Shown here: in pieces, positions 47,831 to 59,462 of the stretch
Position numbering within the stretch: position 1 is the first letter of the stretch
Layout: every line of letters begins with the position of its first letter
Assembly (NCBI GenBank): GCA_023678885.1
Contig: CM042979.1
Location: 22,559,513-22,623,512 of the forward strand
DNA length: 64,000 nucleotides
Direction: 5' to 3'
DNA from: Pogostemon cablin
Taxonomy: Eukaryota > Streptophyta > Magnoliopsida > Lamiales > Lamiaceae
Notes under the pieces: generated by a model
The model's input: only the letters and a program-made list of their open reading frames with translations
Databases searched by the model: none
What the model was told of the DNA's origin: nothing
Translations under genes and position numbers: made by a program

Positions 47831-48820
47831 GAAGACTCATGCAGGTAAAGAGGAGACCAAGCACGTCCAAGTAAGAAGAACTTAAGATCGTGAATCGACA
47901 GAGGAAAGAAGGAGGGCTGAGACATAGGTTCGGCTGGAGATTCAAGTAAGATCAGTCTATCTAACCATGATTGCTCCTAGATCAATCATGGGCTAGAGCC
48001 ACTTCGGTAGTTCTAGGGTTATGAAGTTTTCATGAGTTAAATTTATATTTCGTGTGTATACTCCGTACAACACTACTTGTGGTTTAGTTTATATAAGATT
48101 ACACGCTTTTAATCCATACTCATAGTTGTTTTGTGCATCAATAATCGTTGTGTAGAGTTTGAATGCATAACATGGTTATTGGTTGAGTGCGTTCACTAAT
48201 GAGCAGGGTTCATTGTTATAATTCTAAGTGAAGGGATTCCAAAGTCTTATTAGAATCGTCTTATATGAATGTTTGTTAATTGAATTGAATTCGGGTTAAC
48301 AAGTAGGATAAAGAGTATAACTTTATAGTACCTATAAAGGGAGATCAAATCGGGTTAGAGTACTAAGTGCATGAGAAATAATTGATTATGATAGTACCTA
48401 GAAAGGGGGGTAAAGTATACATCTTGCTCCGAGGATATTCACACGTGTCAAACGCTTATTTATTTGTGTCTATAGAATAGATTTGCATGGTCTAGCGATG
48501 CGTCCATAAACCACAAGGCAGAGTCGGACATCGACACACGAAAGCATGAATTAATGAATGAAACCGGATGACCTGACGAACTACCTATCATCTTACTTGA
48601 CCACAACCTTCTACCTTTTCTTTTGTTATTTCAATTAATAGTTCCTACTCAATTTCAACATTATTATATTTCCAAATAGTCTTAGTTTACTAGAGTATAA
48701 TTGAATTGATATTTATCCGTCCCTTGGGTACGATAATAACTTGGTCACCTTCGAAACTACAATTGATATCCTTCACACTTGGGGATTAACTTGTGTGTTG
48801 AGAACATACGACCAAGTCAA

Positions 48821-48838
48821 TGGCGTCGTTGCCGGGGA
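48821..48838 (+). other. Element B primer-binding site (tRNA-Asp)
   Basis: TGGCGTCGTTGCCGGGGA, one base after the LTR, one substitution from the tRNA-Asp complement used by Athila-lineage elements. Confidence 0.9.
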
Positions 48839-48924
48839 CGGCTTAAAATATCTTTTTGTTATATCTAGTTTGTTAGGGATATTTAACTTGTTTTGCTGTT
48901 TTAATATTAGTAATTTTTAGTTGT

Positions 48925-51134
48925 ATGCTCACGAGATCAAAGAAAGGTGAACTTGAACCCTATAATCCTGAGATCGGAGCATCGTCAAGGAAGAAGAAGA
49001 AGAAGAGCAAGGCAAAGACTATTGATCCAGCTGAACCTCTAAATTTTGGAGTTGAAGTTGACAAGCAGATTTCGCAGACGATTGAAGCTACAACTGAAGT
49101 TAATTTGGGGGTAGAGACAGTCAACATGGCAGCGAATCCGGATAATCTAGCCATCCGAGAGGTTTTCAGAAACAATGGGGCTAGAAATTTTGGGCTTCTA
49201 GGAGCGAGGGGAACTAATGCAGCTTTCGATCTTCATCCCGCTCTTATTAGCATGATAGAAAGGAACTCCTTTTCAGGAGGATCTTTCGAGGATCCGCAGC
49301 AGCATCTGAACAAGTTCCTGGGCTATGCAAGTACTCAAAAAGATGCAGGAGAACATGAAGATGCTAGGAAGATCCTCTTGTTCAAATTCTCGCTTACTGA
49401 AAAGGTGAGAGATTGGTACGACACTATCAACGCTGCTGAGTGCACCACTTGGGAGCAACTGAAGTTAAGGTTCTTGGAGAGGTACATGGCACCTTCAAAG
49501 GTGTTTAAGATGAAGCAAGACATTAACCAATTGCTATCGGTGGAGGTGAAAAATTTCATGAAGCATGGGATAGATTCAAGGACATGCTTAGGAAGTATCC
49601 TCAACATGGGCTATCTAAAGCTCAATATGTCAGTATATTCTATAACGGATTGGACTGTGATTCACGAGTATTATTGGATGCTTTTTCTAATGGAGTATTG
49701 CTTACAAAGTCCTCCGTAGAGGCCGAGAAGTTGTTTGACGATATTTCGATGAATTCGAGGGATTGGCCAACTGATAGAGTTAGAGGTACGTATGTCCTTG
49801 GGAAGGTAGCTCAGGTTGAGAAAGCAATGGTGAAAGCAAGTAGAGAGGATGAGATCGTCTCTAGCTTGTCCAATATCAACAAGCTACTTGAATCCCAACA
49901 GAAGCAAATCAGCGAATTATCTCAGCGCGTACCAATCATGCAGCAGGAACTAATGAAAGAGGGACCAATCCAAGATGAGTTGGAAGAGGCACACTATGCC
50001 GTGGGTCAAAGTATTCAAGGGGCTAGGTATCAAGATCAAGGAAACCGAAACTACCAAGAGAACTATCGAGGAAACTTTAATAATCGTGGTCCCCCGGGTG
50101 GTTATCAACAGCCGAGGAGGCCGGAGTTCTCATGGAGCAATCCGAATAATGCGATTCAACCTCCAATGGGTGTTGATCCAGGTGCTAAGGTGGAAGAAGG
50201 GAAACCGGGTCTTGAGGATACTGTGAACAGGTATATTGCCAAGAATGATGAAAGAGTTAACCGCCTGGAGGCAAAACTTGAGAAGAAAATCGATGCAAAC
50301 CATGAGGTTATATCTAAGCAGGTGAAGGACCTTACGTTATTGATGGGGGAGATTGCAGGAAGTGTTAACAAGCTTACTCAAACTCTTGAGAAGGGGAAGT
50401 TCCCATCTCAAAGTATTGAGAATCCAAGGTCCTGCAACGCCATCACATTAAGGTCGGGAACGCAGTACGAGGGACCCATGAGGCCGGAATCAAATTTGGA
50501 CAGGTCTAGGGCCGGGTTCGACCATGGTTCGACCAACATTGAAGGTCGAACCATACAGGGGAGGTCGAACCAACACACTGGACACGATCAAGAGAGATTG
50601 CAGCATCGGTTCGACCAAACTGCAGATAGTTCGACCTGGCATACAGGTCGAACCTTGGTCGAACCCGATAACTCAGAGCACTCTGTTTTTCCAGAACACC
50701 GGTTCGACCAAATCAATCATGGTTCGACCTATCCTACAGGTCGAACCAAGGTCGAACCGCACAGCCAGGAGCACTCTGTTTTGTCGCAGCAACGGTTCGA
50801 CCACGACGTTCATGGTTCGACCTATCAAACAGATCGAACCCTGGTCGAACCGGATGGCGGAAGGAGTACAGTAGGTAGGTTCGACCTAGGTGCCCGTGGT
50901 TTGACCTATTCCACAGGTCGAACCCAAGTCGAACCTCAAATTCAAAAAGAGAGCCATTGTACAGAAGCAAGGTTCGATCAGTACGTACTTGGTTCGACTT
51001 GTTCCACAGGTCGAACCCTGGTCGAACCCCACCAGAATTTACCTGTTGCTACTCCGAACACTCTCGATGATGTTGATGCTACTCCAGTGGTTCAAAATGA
51101 GCAAAGTACAGAGATCATAGCTGAGAAAAAATAG
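48925..51134 (+). pseudogene. Element B gag region of the gag-pol polyprotein
   Basis: The capsid/nucleocapsid part of a virus-like particle. It starts at ATG 48925 (MLTRSKKGELEPYN), with a lysine run near codon 25. The retrotransposon gag domain spans codons 95-260 (SMIERNSFSGG, TTWEQLKLRFLERYMAP, then YNGLDCDSRVLLDAF after the break). One T is missing near 49531 compared with A, shifting the frame until it is read in the third frame from 49584 on. A Q/N/R/G-rich linker (codons around 50000-50160), a coiled segment (KQVKDLTLLMGEIAGSVNKL) and the conserved ITLRSGTQYEGP motif follow, then the six-module repeat array 50515-51033. A TAG at 51132-51134 (TGG in element A at the equivalent place) ends the open part; pol continues in the same frame. 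Confidence 0.9.
50515..51033 (+). repeat. Element B palindromic-word array in gag, 93-bp period
   Basis: Six modules begin at 50515, 50608, 50701, 50794, 50878 and 50971: steps of 93, 93, 93, 84 and 93 bp, all multiples of three. Each module is two forward words (GGTTCGACC) then two reverse words (GGTCGAACC), so it can fold into a hairpin with a loop of 8-10 bases. The spacer often carries GAGCACTCTGTTTT. The reading frame stays open through all six, giving a 31-residue unit with the pattern RFD-x5-GST-x3-GRT-x-VEP. This is the best preserved array of the window. Confidence 0.9.
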
Positions 51135-51149
51135 GAGAGAGCCAAGCGA

Positions 51150-54100
51150 TTGAGAGCCGAAAAGGAGAAAGCGGAGAAGGTTGATCATGATGAATGGTGG
51201 ATTCCCAAAACAAAGATACCTCCGCCGTTTCCTTACAAGTTTGTGAAGAAGGGATTGGAAGAGAAGTTCAAGAAGTTTTCAGAGATAATGAACAAAATAA
51301 GCTTGAGCATTCCTTTCTCAGAGGCAATCATGGAGATACCGTACTATGCCCGATTTCTAAAGGATATATTGTTGAAGAAGCGGAGCTTAACCGAAATTGA
51401 AACGGTGAATTTATCTGAGAATTGCAGCTCAATCATCCAAAGGAAGCTATCGCAAAAGATGAAGGATCCAGGGAGCTTCACTATTCTATGTGAAATTGGA
51501 AAGGGGCCGGCACGGCGAGCTTTGTGCGATCTAGGGGCAAACATCAATTTGATGCCATTATCCATCTTTCAGAGGCTTGGTTTAGGGGAGTTGACCCCTA
51601 CAACAGTGGTTCTCCAGTTGGCGGACAGGTCGATAACGTTTCCAAAAGGTATAATTGAAGACGTTCTTGTCAAAGTGGAGAAGCTAGTCTTTCCTGTGGA
51701 CTTTCTTGTGCTAGAGATGGAAGAAGACAAGGATAATATCCCTTTAATCTTGGGGAGACCTTTCCTTGATACTGCTGGAGCTATGATTGATGTTCAGAAA
51801 GGAGAGCTTAGATTGCGGATGGACAAAGAAGAAGTTCTTTTCAACTTAGACAAAGTAATGAAGATGCCCATGGAGTCGCAGTGTCATAGTATTGACGTGG
51901 TGGAGGAGATTGTGAAAGAGGACATGTCTCTGATCCAGTCAAAGGATCCTCTTGAGACATGTTTGATGGAATCTCTTACTTATCCCACTACGGAGCTTGA
52001 CGGACTCTCCAACGAGGTGTGTATTGACTTTCTTGAAAACTTACTTGCTTTGGGTGAAGACAGGTTTGAATCGGAAAGAACTAAGGTGGAAGAAGTTAAG
52101 TGGACTAGGAAGTACTTGCCTTTGGATAACGAGAGCTCTCCGATGGAAGTGAGGAAAGAGGAATTGAAACCTTTACCGGAACTCTTGAAGTATGCTTTTC
52201 TTGGTGACAACGAAAAATACCCGGTAATTGTATCTTCTTCTCTTAATGATGATCAACTTGAGGAGTTATTGAATGTTCTTAGGAAGTATAAATCTGCGAT
52301 TGGTTGGTCTCTTGAGGATTTGAAAGGAATAAGTCCTTTGTATTGCATGCATAGGATAAGATTGTTAGACGAGGCGAAGGCAAGTGTTCAGAATCAGCGG
52401 AGGGTTAATCCCGCGATTCAAGAGGTGATTAGGAAGCAAATCCTTACGTGGTTGGATGCTGGAATCATATATCCTATTAGTGATAGTCCCCATGTGAGTC
52501 CATTGCATGTAGTTGCTAAAAAGGGGGGTATGACTGTAGTAAAAGCTGAGGATGGAGAAGCGATAGCCACAAGGATCCCTACGGGATGGCGTACATGTGT
52601 AGATTATAGGAAGTTGAATGAGAACACGTGTAAGGATCATTTCCCTCTTCCTTTCATGGATCAAATGTTAGATCGTCTTGCAGGGTATGAGTTTTATTAT
52701 TTCTTGGATGGATACTCGGGGTACAACCAAATAATAATTGCTCCCGAGGATCAAGAAAAGACCACTTTTACTTGCCCCTATGGAACCTTTACTTTTCAGA
52801 AAATGCCATTTGGGTTATGTAATGCGCCTGCTACTTTTCAGAGATGCAAGATGACGATATTCGATGGGTTGATAGAGAAGATCATGGAGGTGTTCATGGA
52901 TGATTTTTCTATTTTTGGTTCCTCGTTTGATATTTGTTTGTCTAACCTATCTATTGTTTTGAAGAGATGCTAAGTGACTAATCTTGTCTTGAATTAGGAG
53001 AAATGTCATTTCATGGTAAAGGATGGGATTGTTCTTGGGCATCATGTTTCTGCCAAAGGATTGCAAGTAGATCGTGCTAAAGTGGTGGCAATTGAGAAGC
53101 TTCTACCACCGGCCAATGAAAGAGGAGTGCGGTCCTTCCTTGGACACGCCGGTTTTTACAGGAGATTCATAAAAGACTTCTCAAAATACTCTAAGCCCTT
53201 ATCTCACTTACTTGAAAAGGATGTTCCTTTTGTGTTTGATGATGAATGTTTAACAGCTTTTCAAGTTTTGAAGGAGGCGCTTATCACTGCACCTATCTTG
53301 TTCACATCGGATTGGACTCAACCTTTTGTACTAATGTGTGATGCAAGTGATGTAGCACTTGGAGTGGTGCTTGGGCAGCAGAAGAAGAAGAAGTTCTGCA
53401 CCATTTACTACGCGAGTAAGACTTTCGATGCGGCAGAAAAGAATTACACGGTGACTGAAAAGGAGTTTTTGGTTGTTGTGTACGCATTCGATAAGTTCCG
53501 TCAGTATTTGGTTGGCATGAAGACGATAGTGTACACGGATCATTCTGCGATTCGGTACTTGATGGAAAAGAAGGAGACGAAGCCTAGGATCATAAGATGG
53601 ATTCTTCTACTTCAAGAGTTTGACATAGAGATCCGAGATAAGAAAGGTTCTGATAATGTGTTGGCGGATCACCTTTCGAGGTTGGAGACTAGGGAACATT
53701 ATGATAATTCTTTCGAGTATATTGAGGAAATATTCCCGGATGAAAAGATCATGGCCGTGTTTGTTGAAGGGGCTGAGCGAGCATGTGTGGTGGCTGCGCA
53801 GGGAGTTGTTCCATGGTATGTGGATTATGTTAATTATATTGATGTGGGAGAAATTCCAAGGGATCTCAACCGATATCAACTTGCTAAATTCAAGAGATAT
53901 GTTGAGACCTTTATATGGTATGATCCGTTTGTGTACAAGATTTGCACGGATTCTATCATCCGTAGGTGTGTGCCCGAGATGGAGATGGATAGTGTTCTCG
54001 AGTTTTGCCATGCACAACCTAACGGGGGGCACTTCGGCGCTTACAAGACAGCAGCCAATGTACTTCAGTCCGCTCTTTATTGGCCTATGTTGTTCAAGGA

Positions 54101-55088
54101 TTGTGAGACCTATGTGGTGTCTTGCGATAGATGTCAACGCATGGGGAACATCAGTAGGAGAGACGAGATGCCACTTCAGCCGAGCATAGTGGTTGAGATT
54201 TTTGATGTGTGGGGGATCGATTTTATGGGGCCTTTTCCCCCATCTAATGGATTTCTTTACATTCTACTTGCGGTGGATTATGTTTCTAAGTGGGTGGAGG
54301 CGATTCCTACTCGCTTGAATGATTCGAAAACTGTTATATCTTTCTTGAAGAAGCATATCTTTGCCCGTTTTGGAGTCCCTAGAGCACTTGTTAGTGATGG
54401 AGGTACTCACTTCGTGAATAAATTTCTTGAGAAGGTGCTTAAAGGGTATGGTGTTAAGCATAGGGTTACTACACCGTATCATCCTCAAGCGAATGGGCAA
54501 GCGGAGGTCTCTAACTGTCAAGTCAAACAGATTCTAGAGAAAGTGGTCGAAACCAATAGAAAGGATTGGGCTTGGAAGCTCGATGATGTCGTGTGGGGGT
54601 TCCGGACCGCGTACAAGATGGTGTTAGATATGTCACCGTATCAGATTGTCTATGGGAAGCCGTGCCACTTACCTGTAGAGATTCAACACAAAGCATTTTG
54701 GGCTTTGCGAAGCTTGAACTTGACTCTCAAGGATGTGAAGGAGTTGAGGATTACTCACATCAATCTTTTGGATGAGTTTCGGAGTCGTGCATACAAGAAT
54801 TCAGAGATTTACAAGGAAAGGATTAAAAGGTGGCATGATTCGAAGATCTCGTATAAGGAGTTCAAGCAAGGAGACGAGGTATTACTCTTTAACTCTCGTT
54901 TAAAGCTTTTTGCAGGCAAGTTGAAGTCAAAGTGGACAGGACCGTTCATGATTCATCGAGCCTTAGGTGGGGGGATTTTTGAGCTCATTGACAAGGATGG
55001 AGACATTTTTGCGGCGAATGGACATCGCTTGAAGCATTATAGGTCGCCGGATGATGTTTGTGTCATCTTTGTGGATACCTTGATTTGA
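51150..55088 (+). pseudogene. Element B pol: protease, RT, RNase H, integrase
   Basis: Same frame as gag. Protease: LCDLGANINLMP (about 51527), with D-L-G-A as in Athila. RT: DYRKLNENTC (about 52597), QKMPFGLCNAPATFQR and the FMDD active site (about 52897). RNase H: CDAS (53338), TEKEF (53455), TDHS (53534) and LADHLSRLE (53661). Integrase: the H-x6-H/C-x2-C zinc cluster (CHAQPNGGH, CDRCQRMG), then catalytic D in GIDFMGPF (54215), D in SDGGTHF (54393) and E in NGQAEVSN (54504). Stops: TAA 52971-52973 and TAG 52995-52997, in the RT just after the FMDD block. The C-terminus ends at 55088. Apart from the stops it is complete. Confidence 0.95.
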
Positions 55089-55572
55089 ATTGGTATCGTC
55101 GTGACTCTCCGACGTTAAACATGAGCGTCTGTTGGGGGCTTTCCCTCCCGTTTTAATGCTTTATTTCTTTTGTGTGAGTAAGAAATTTTTATATTTGAAG
55201 TGCTTACTTATCGGCAATTCCATCTCTTTTCAAACTTAGTTTCAACTATAGTTTCTACTAAGTTTGGGGGGGTTGCGATGTACTTACCTTGTTAAGCACC
55301 GATAGTATAATCTTTTCTTTGTATTGTTTGTTAGGGGAGTTGGTTTTTGCGCCATATTTAAAATTTTAATCGATTTTGATGTGATGATTTTTTACAACTT
55401 GTCTAATGTTTAGTGGGTTTTGGTTATGTTTTCTTTTACGGAGTTACTCATGAATAATATTTTGTGGAATAATTTTTGATGAGGTTGTGCTCTAGTTAGT
55501 ACCTAATGATTCGTATTGAAGTTTGAAGTGTGTAGGGATTGAAGAACACTCAATTTGAAAGCCTAGAAGGGT
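55089..55572 (+). other. Element B post-pol spacer
   Basis: Non-coding, with the conserved phrase CGTGACTCTCCGACGTTAAA at its start and the PPT-like site at 55259. It continues into the third-ORF leader array. Confidence 0.5.
55259..55272 (+). other. Internal polypurine-like site of element B
   Basis: TAAGTTTGGGGGGG, matching the true PPT at 59463 in its first 11 bases. It sits in the same place as 46695 in C and 39234 in A. It may act as a second plus-strand primer or may be a relic of LTR shuffling. Confidence 0.5.
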
Positions 55573-55884
55573 GGTTCGACCAGATCATTCTAGGTTCGAC
55601 CTGTCTAACAGGTCGAACCAAGGTCAAACCCGAGGTCTTAAATCATACAGTAAGGTGGTTCGACCTGAGTCAATATGGTTCGACCTGTTCAAGAAGTCGA
55701 ACCCGAGGTCAAACCAGTTCGTTCAGAGCACTCTGTTTTCCAGAAGATAGGTTCGACCAACACAAGGGTAGTTCGACCTATCCAGCAAGTCGAACCCAGG
55801 TCGAACCAAGAAGAGTATTTGTCCAGAAGGTAGGTTCGACCTCGTCATCCATGGTTCGACCTGTTCAAGAGGTCGAACCTGAGG
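55573..55884 (+). repeat. Element B palindromic-word array, third-ORF leader
   Basis: Modules start near 55573, 55657, 55750 and 55833 (steps 84, 93, 83). Words are GGTTCGACC and GGTCGAACC; the spacer GAGCACTCTGTTTTCCAGAA recurs as in gag. An open frame of 119 codons (55539-55898) runs through it, with a pattern like that of the gag repeats (WFDQ-GST-GRT-KV). The array lies 260-570 bp upstream of the third-ORF ATG. Confidence 0.8.
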
Positions 55885-56141
55885 TCGAACCAAGCTAGGT
55901 ACGCGTTTTAAGTTGATTTTTCAGAAGGGTTCGATCACTTTTTCAAAACACCAAACCCCGAACCCTCTTCGAACCTCTACACTCTTGCACAAATTCTTCA
56001 ATTACACTTGATTGCACACCGATTACACAATATTACACCTTGAATTTACGAATTGGGCGCAGATTTGGGCGATTTTTGTCTCAAAATCAGGGCTCCAATC
56101 GCGACTCTTAAGTGTGTGTGTGAGTCGATCGTTTGTTTACC

Positions 56142-58160
56142 ATGGGCAAGTCAAAAGGTACATTCTTCCAACTCAATTACTCTAGGATTGAAGGTTTAGG
56201 TATGAAATTCGTTGTGGTTAGGAGGATTGAGGTTGAATTTTGTTGGTTTTCATGGTAAATGTCGATAATTTGATTTGATTCATATAATTCATGTTTGTTG
56301 GTGGAGAATGTTTGATTATAGATTGAACTTGATGGTTTATGTGAATTGATCAACAATTTTGTGCATCTATTAGGATAAGCATGTTAGTTTAGTTCAAATT
56401 GATGATAGTTGGAGTGGTTCATGAAGTTTAATTGTTGAAATTTTTTGTGGAATTGCTTGAATTGCTTAATGCATGCTTGTTGGTTATATTTTGATGATTA
56501 AAGAACGTGTGATTGAAGATGTTTTGAGCATGTTGAATAAGCAAGTGGTGTTGAGATGTTAGTTTGAGTGATTATGCATGGTTGCTTGAAGTTTTGAGTA
56601 GAGTATAGGTTATGCTAGTCAAATACTTGTGTTCTTGTCTTGTTGGTTGTGTTAAAATAGTTGTTTTCAGGAAAGGAACAAGGATCAAGTAAAGGTAAAG
56701 GTAGAGCAGAGGAAGTAAGATCGAAGAAGAGGCAAGACAGGCCTTCAAATGTGGACACAATGACTAGGAAGCTGAGGCTACAAGATCGTTTACCCGAGAA
56801 CTTCAAAATTCAAATGCAAAACTGGGATGAGATTAAAGAAAAATGGGAAGAAGTCTCAGATAAGATAGCTCGTACTCGATACCAAGATGATGAGGCGATG
56901 AGGATAATGAGAATTGGGAATGACATTTTCTGGATGTTCGATCAAGTGGGTATCCGGAGGTTTATGAAGTTAAAGAAGCCGACGTATTTCCATGTTCTAG
57001 CGGAAGTAGTTTGCTCATTTGAGATGGTGAAGGACCCGCTTGGGTACCCGTATTAGTGTACGTTTCAGCTTGGTGGAGTGAGTAGGAGATGGACGTCTGA
57101 GGATTTTAATGAGCTGTTTGAGACGCCTTTGGGAATCTCTCGTTTGGAGAATGGTGCGTTCAACGCTAATAGGTTTTGGAGAGAGATCACAGGGGAGATT
57201 GGAGATTATAAGATTAGGCAGGCTCGTGCTTCTTCGATAAAGAATCCAGTTTTGAGGTACATGGATCGTGTTTTGAGCAACACGTTGCTCGCCCGCTCAG
57301 AGGGGAGTGTTGTGTCTAGAGGAGAGCTTTACGCCTTGTGGTGTATGCTAAATGGGGTGCAGTTCAATGTTGGAGCGTATTTCATTGCACAGCTACATCG
57401 ATTCAGGACCATTGGGTTTCAAAAGGTGAATATTGGAGGGTTACTGACGATTGTGGCTGAGCATTATAACTTGGATTTCACTGGCATCACACCCGTTAGA
57501 GGAGAGCCCGATTTGGTGATGTTTACATGCATGAAGAGAGGATTTGCCCATTTCAAAGATGGAGATTGGTTCTTCACGAGGGGACTCAAGCCTTTCGATT
57601 TTATGTTCCCCTTCGATGTGAGTAACTTGACTACTATCCGGGTGGCAAGGAACAAGTTGATGGATTCTCTCGGACACAATGTATTATCCATGATAGTGAA
57701 GTCGGGTGGTAATTGGAGGACTATATCGCAGATGTGTGCGGATGGTAGGATGGCGGAGTTACAGGAGATTGTTGATCGAGGAGAGTTCCATCCCCCACAG
57801 TAGCCCGAGGAGGAGCAGCAGGATGAAGAGATGCCAATGCAGCACGACGCACCTCAGCATGAGCCAGCACCGCGTCAGCAGCGGGCTGTCCCGAATGATA
57901 CACGGGAGCAGCTTCGCCTTATTAATGAGCAGCTGGTCGTGATCGTTGCTAGCCAGCAGGAGACGAATCGACAGCTCGCACTCGCCAACGCCAACTATGC
58001 TACGCTGAATGAGAGGTATACTGCTTTGAATGAAAAAGTTGGTAGGTTGGGTAATCGAGTGGATTACTTGGATAGACACATCGGTGATCTACACCGGATT
58101 GTTGAGCGGAGGCTTGATGATGAGGATGATGATGATGAGGATGATGCTCCGGAGGAGTAG
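56142..58160 (+). pseudogene. Element B third ORF (env position; plant transposon-protein domain)
   Basis: Exon 1 is only 16 bases (ATG at 56142, ending at a GGTACA donor at 56158). The intron runs to the TTTTCAG acceptor at 56670 and exon 2 is 56671-58160. The codon phase agrees across the join. Exon 2 encodes a basic start, the plant transposon-protein region (residues about 90-360; FMKLKKPTYFHVLAE, LWCMLNGVQFNVGAYFIAQLH, FQKVNIGGLLTIVAEHYNLDF), a coiled-coil heptad region (QETNRQLALANANYATLNERY) and an acidic tail (DDEDDDDEDD). There is no signal peptide and no membrane segment, so this is not a typical envelope protein. TAG codons at 57054-57056 and 57801-57803 interrupt it in the same frame; the second follows CAG and resembles CAG-to-TAG decay. 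Confidence 0.8.
56158..56670 (+). other. Predicted intron of element B third ORF
   Basis: GT at 56158-56159 and AG at 56669-56670, 513 bp, T-rich near the acceptor. Element A has the same arrangement (GTATG donor after a 16-nt ATG exon, TTGTAG acceptor), which supports it. It would put the third ORF on a spliced subgenomic RNA. Confidence 0.55.
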
Positions 58161-59462
58161 TTTAGTTCAGGTTTTCTTTGGTTTCCTCCGATTCATCTTG
58201 ATTCCATTATTTTTCTTTTGGGGTGTGATTCATGTGTGAGTGGAATGTACAAGTGATATCGATTGATAGATGCTTGTATGATTGATTGGGTAAAAGCTTG
58301 TTGATTTTGTGCATTCATATGTTCATGTGTTAATTTTTATTGATGAAAGGCATGTATAATTTGATAAGTATGTTGAGTTTGTGTGGAATTGATCTTAATT
58401 ATGTGCTATGAGGAGTACTAGGATTACCTATGTGAGGATTTGAGCTTTCTAATCATGTTTGATCATGATTATTTTATTCTTGAGGATCATTCATATGAAC
58501 ATATTCTGGAACTTGGCTTGGAGTCTTGTGTGAGACTTATGATTGATAAATTGCTAGGACATGATCTTAGGCCATTATTTTGTGATTAAGCTACTTAGCC
58601 AAATTTTATCCTTCCTAATGATCTTATTAACCCTTGGATGCCTTGTTGGACCGTTAAAGCTTTTTCTTTGGTAGCCAAAGTAAATAACCTTATAAACCTT
58701 TATTTGAGCTTGATTAACCTATTCATTGGTAGAGAGAGTTGAGGTGAGTAAGTGTTGCAAGAAGAAAGAGGAAGATAGAATATGGTTGGATGAAAAGAAT
58801 ATGGTTAAATCTTGTTTAGGGGTAGTGCCTGAAACTGGTACCCCGATAGATTTTATACTTAGTGCATGAAGCTTAGCAGCTGATGGCTTATACAAGAGAA
58901 GAAGAGTAGTGCCTAAAACTAGTACCCGAATTGTCTAAAGAGATGATGTTGATGCACAAAAAAGAAGGAAAATCCATGAAAAGAAGAGGAGAAGTTGGAG
59001 GAGATATTGCAGCAAGAGGTAGAAATCAAGAACCTCCAAGGTAACTCTCTACTAGTGTCTTAAGTCACTTTACCTAAATTTTCCAACTTTTTTCCAAAGA
59101 GCCAACATTATAACCCAAAAACAAGTCCTTTGTGATCCTAGTGAAGAGTTGATTATAAGTTGATTTTTGAGACCTTTGCCAAGCTTATGGTTACGCGTGA
59201 ATATGGATTGATATGAGTGTTTATATTAACCTATATAGTGCCTCACGCATTTGAGTGAAAGAGAATAAATACTTATCTTGTGAGCTAGATTACTTAGTAC
59301 TCTAAATGGTGTGTGATTGGATTGGTTTGGAATGAGTGATATATATAAAGCAATTTGTTTGATTTAATGAAGTTGCATGTGTGATATGTGTTGTACTTTA
59401 TCTTGGTGAATTATACACGACTCTTGTGGTTTGATTTGGTTGCCTCGGGACGAGCAACATGT
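58161..59462 (+). other. Element B 3' untranslated region
   Basis: AT-rich, non-coding. It has phrases in common with 61149-62336 of element C (CTTTGCCAAGCTTATGGTTAC, AGGCCAT, GCCTCGGGA-GAGCAAC), so this is shared 3' UTR of the family. It contains duplicated text (AGTGCC(T/A)(G/A)AAACTGGTACC) near 58827 and 58907. Confidence 0.6.

Larger units (their letters stand above)
47153..48819 (+). mobile_element. Element B 5' LTR
   Basis: Starts TGATGAGTGAGTAAATTC, ends AAGTCA. U3 contains the TCGACC array 47372-47733 and the TATA box at 47824, giving a U3 of about 670 bp. The downstream part contains a gene-leader-like segment and the phrase CATGGGCTAGAGCC shared with A and C. Confidence 0.95.

Noticed and set aside
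50515..51033. Regularly spaced palindromic repeats resembling a CRISPR array
   Set aside because: The spacers are similar to each other, the array is an open reading frame of a plant gag, no cas genes exist, and similar arrays occur in LTRs.
53302..54521. Several minus-strand open frames of 60-176 codons inside element B pol
   Set aside because: They are reverse-strand readings of a conserved coding region, with no independent motif.
56142..58160. True retroviral envelope gene
   Set aside because: No signal peptide, furin-like site, fusion peptide or membrane segment; the content matches the plant transposon-protein family.
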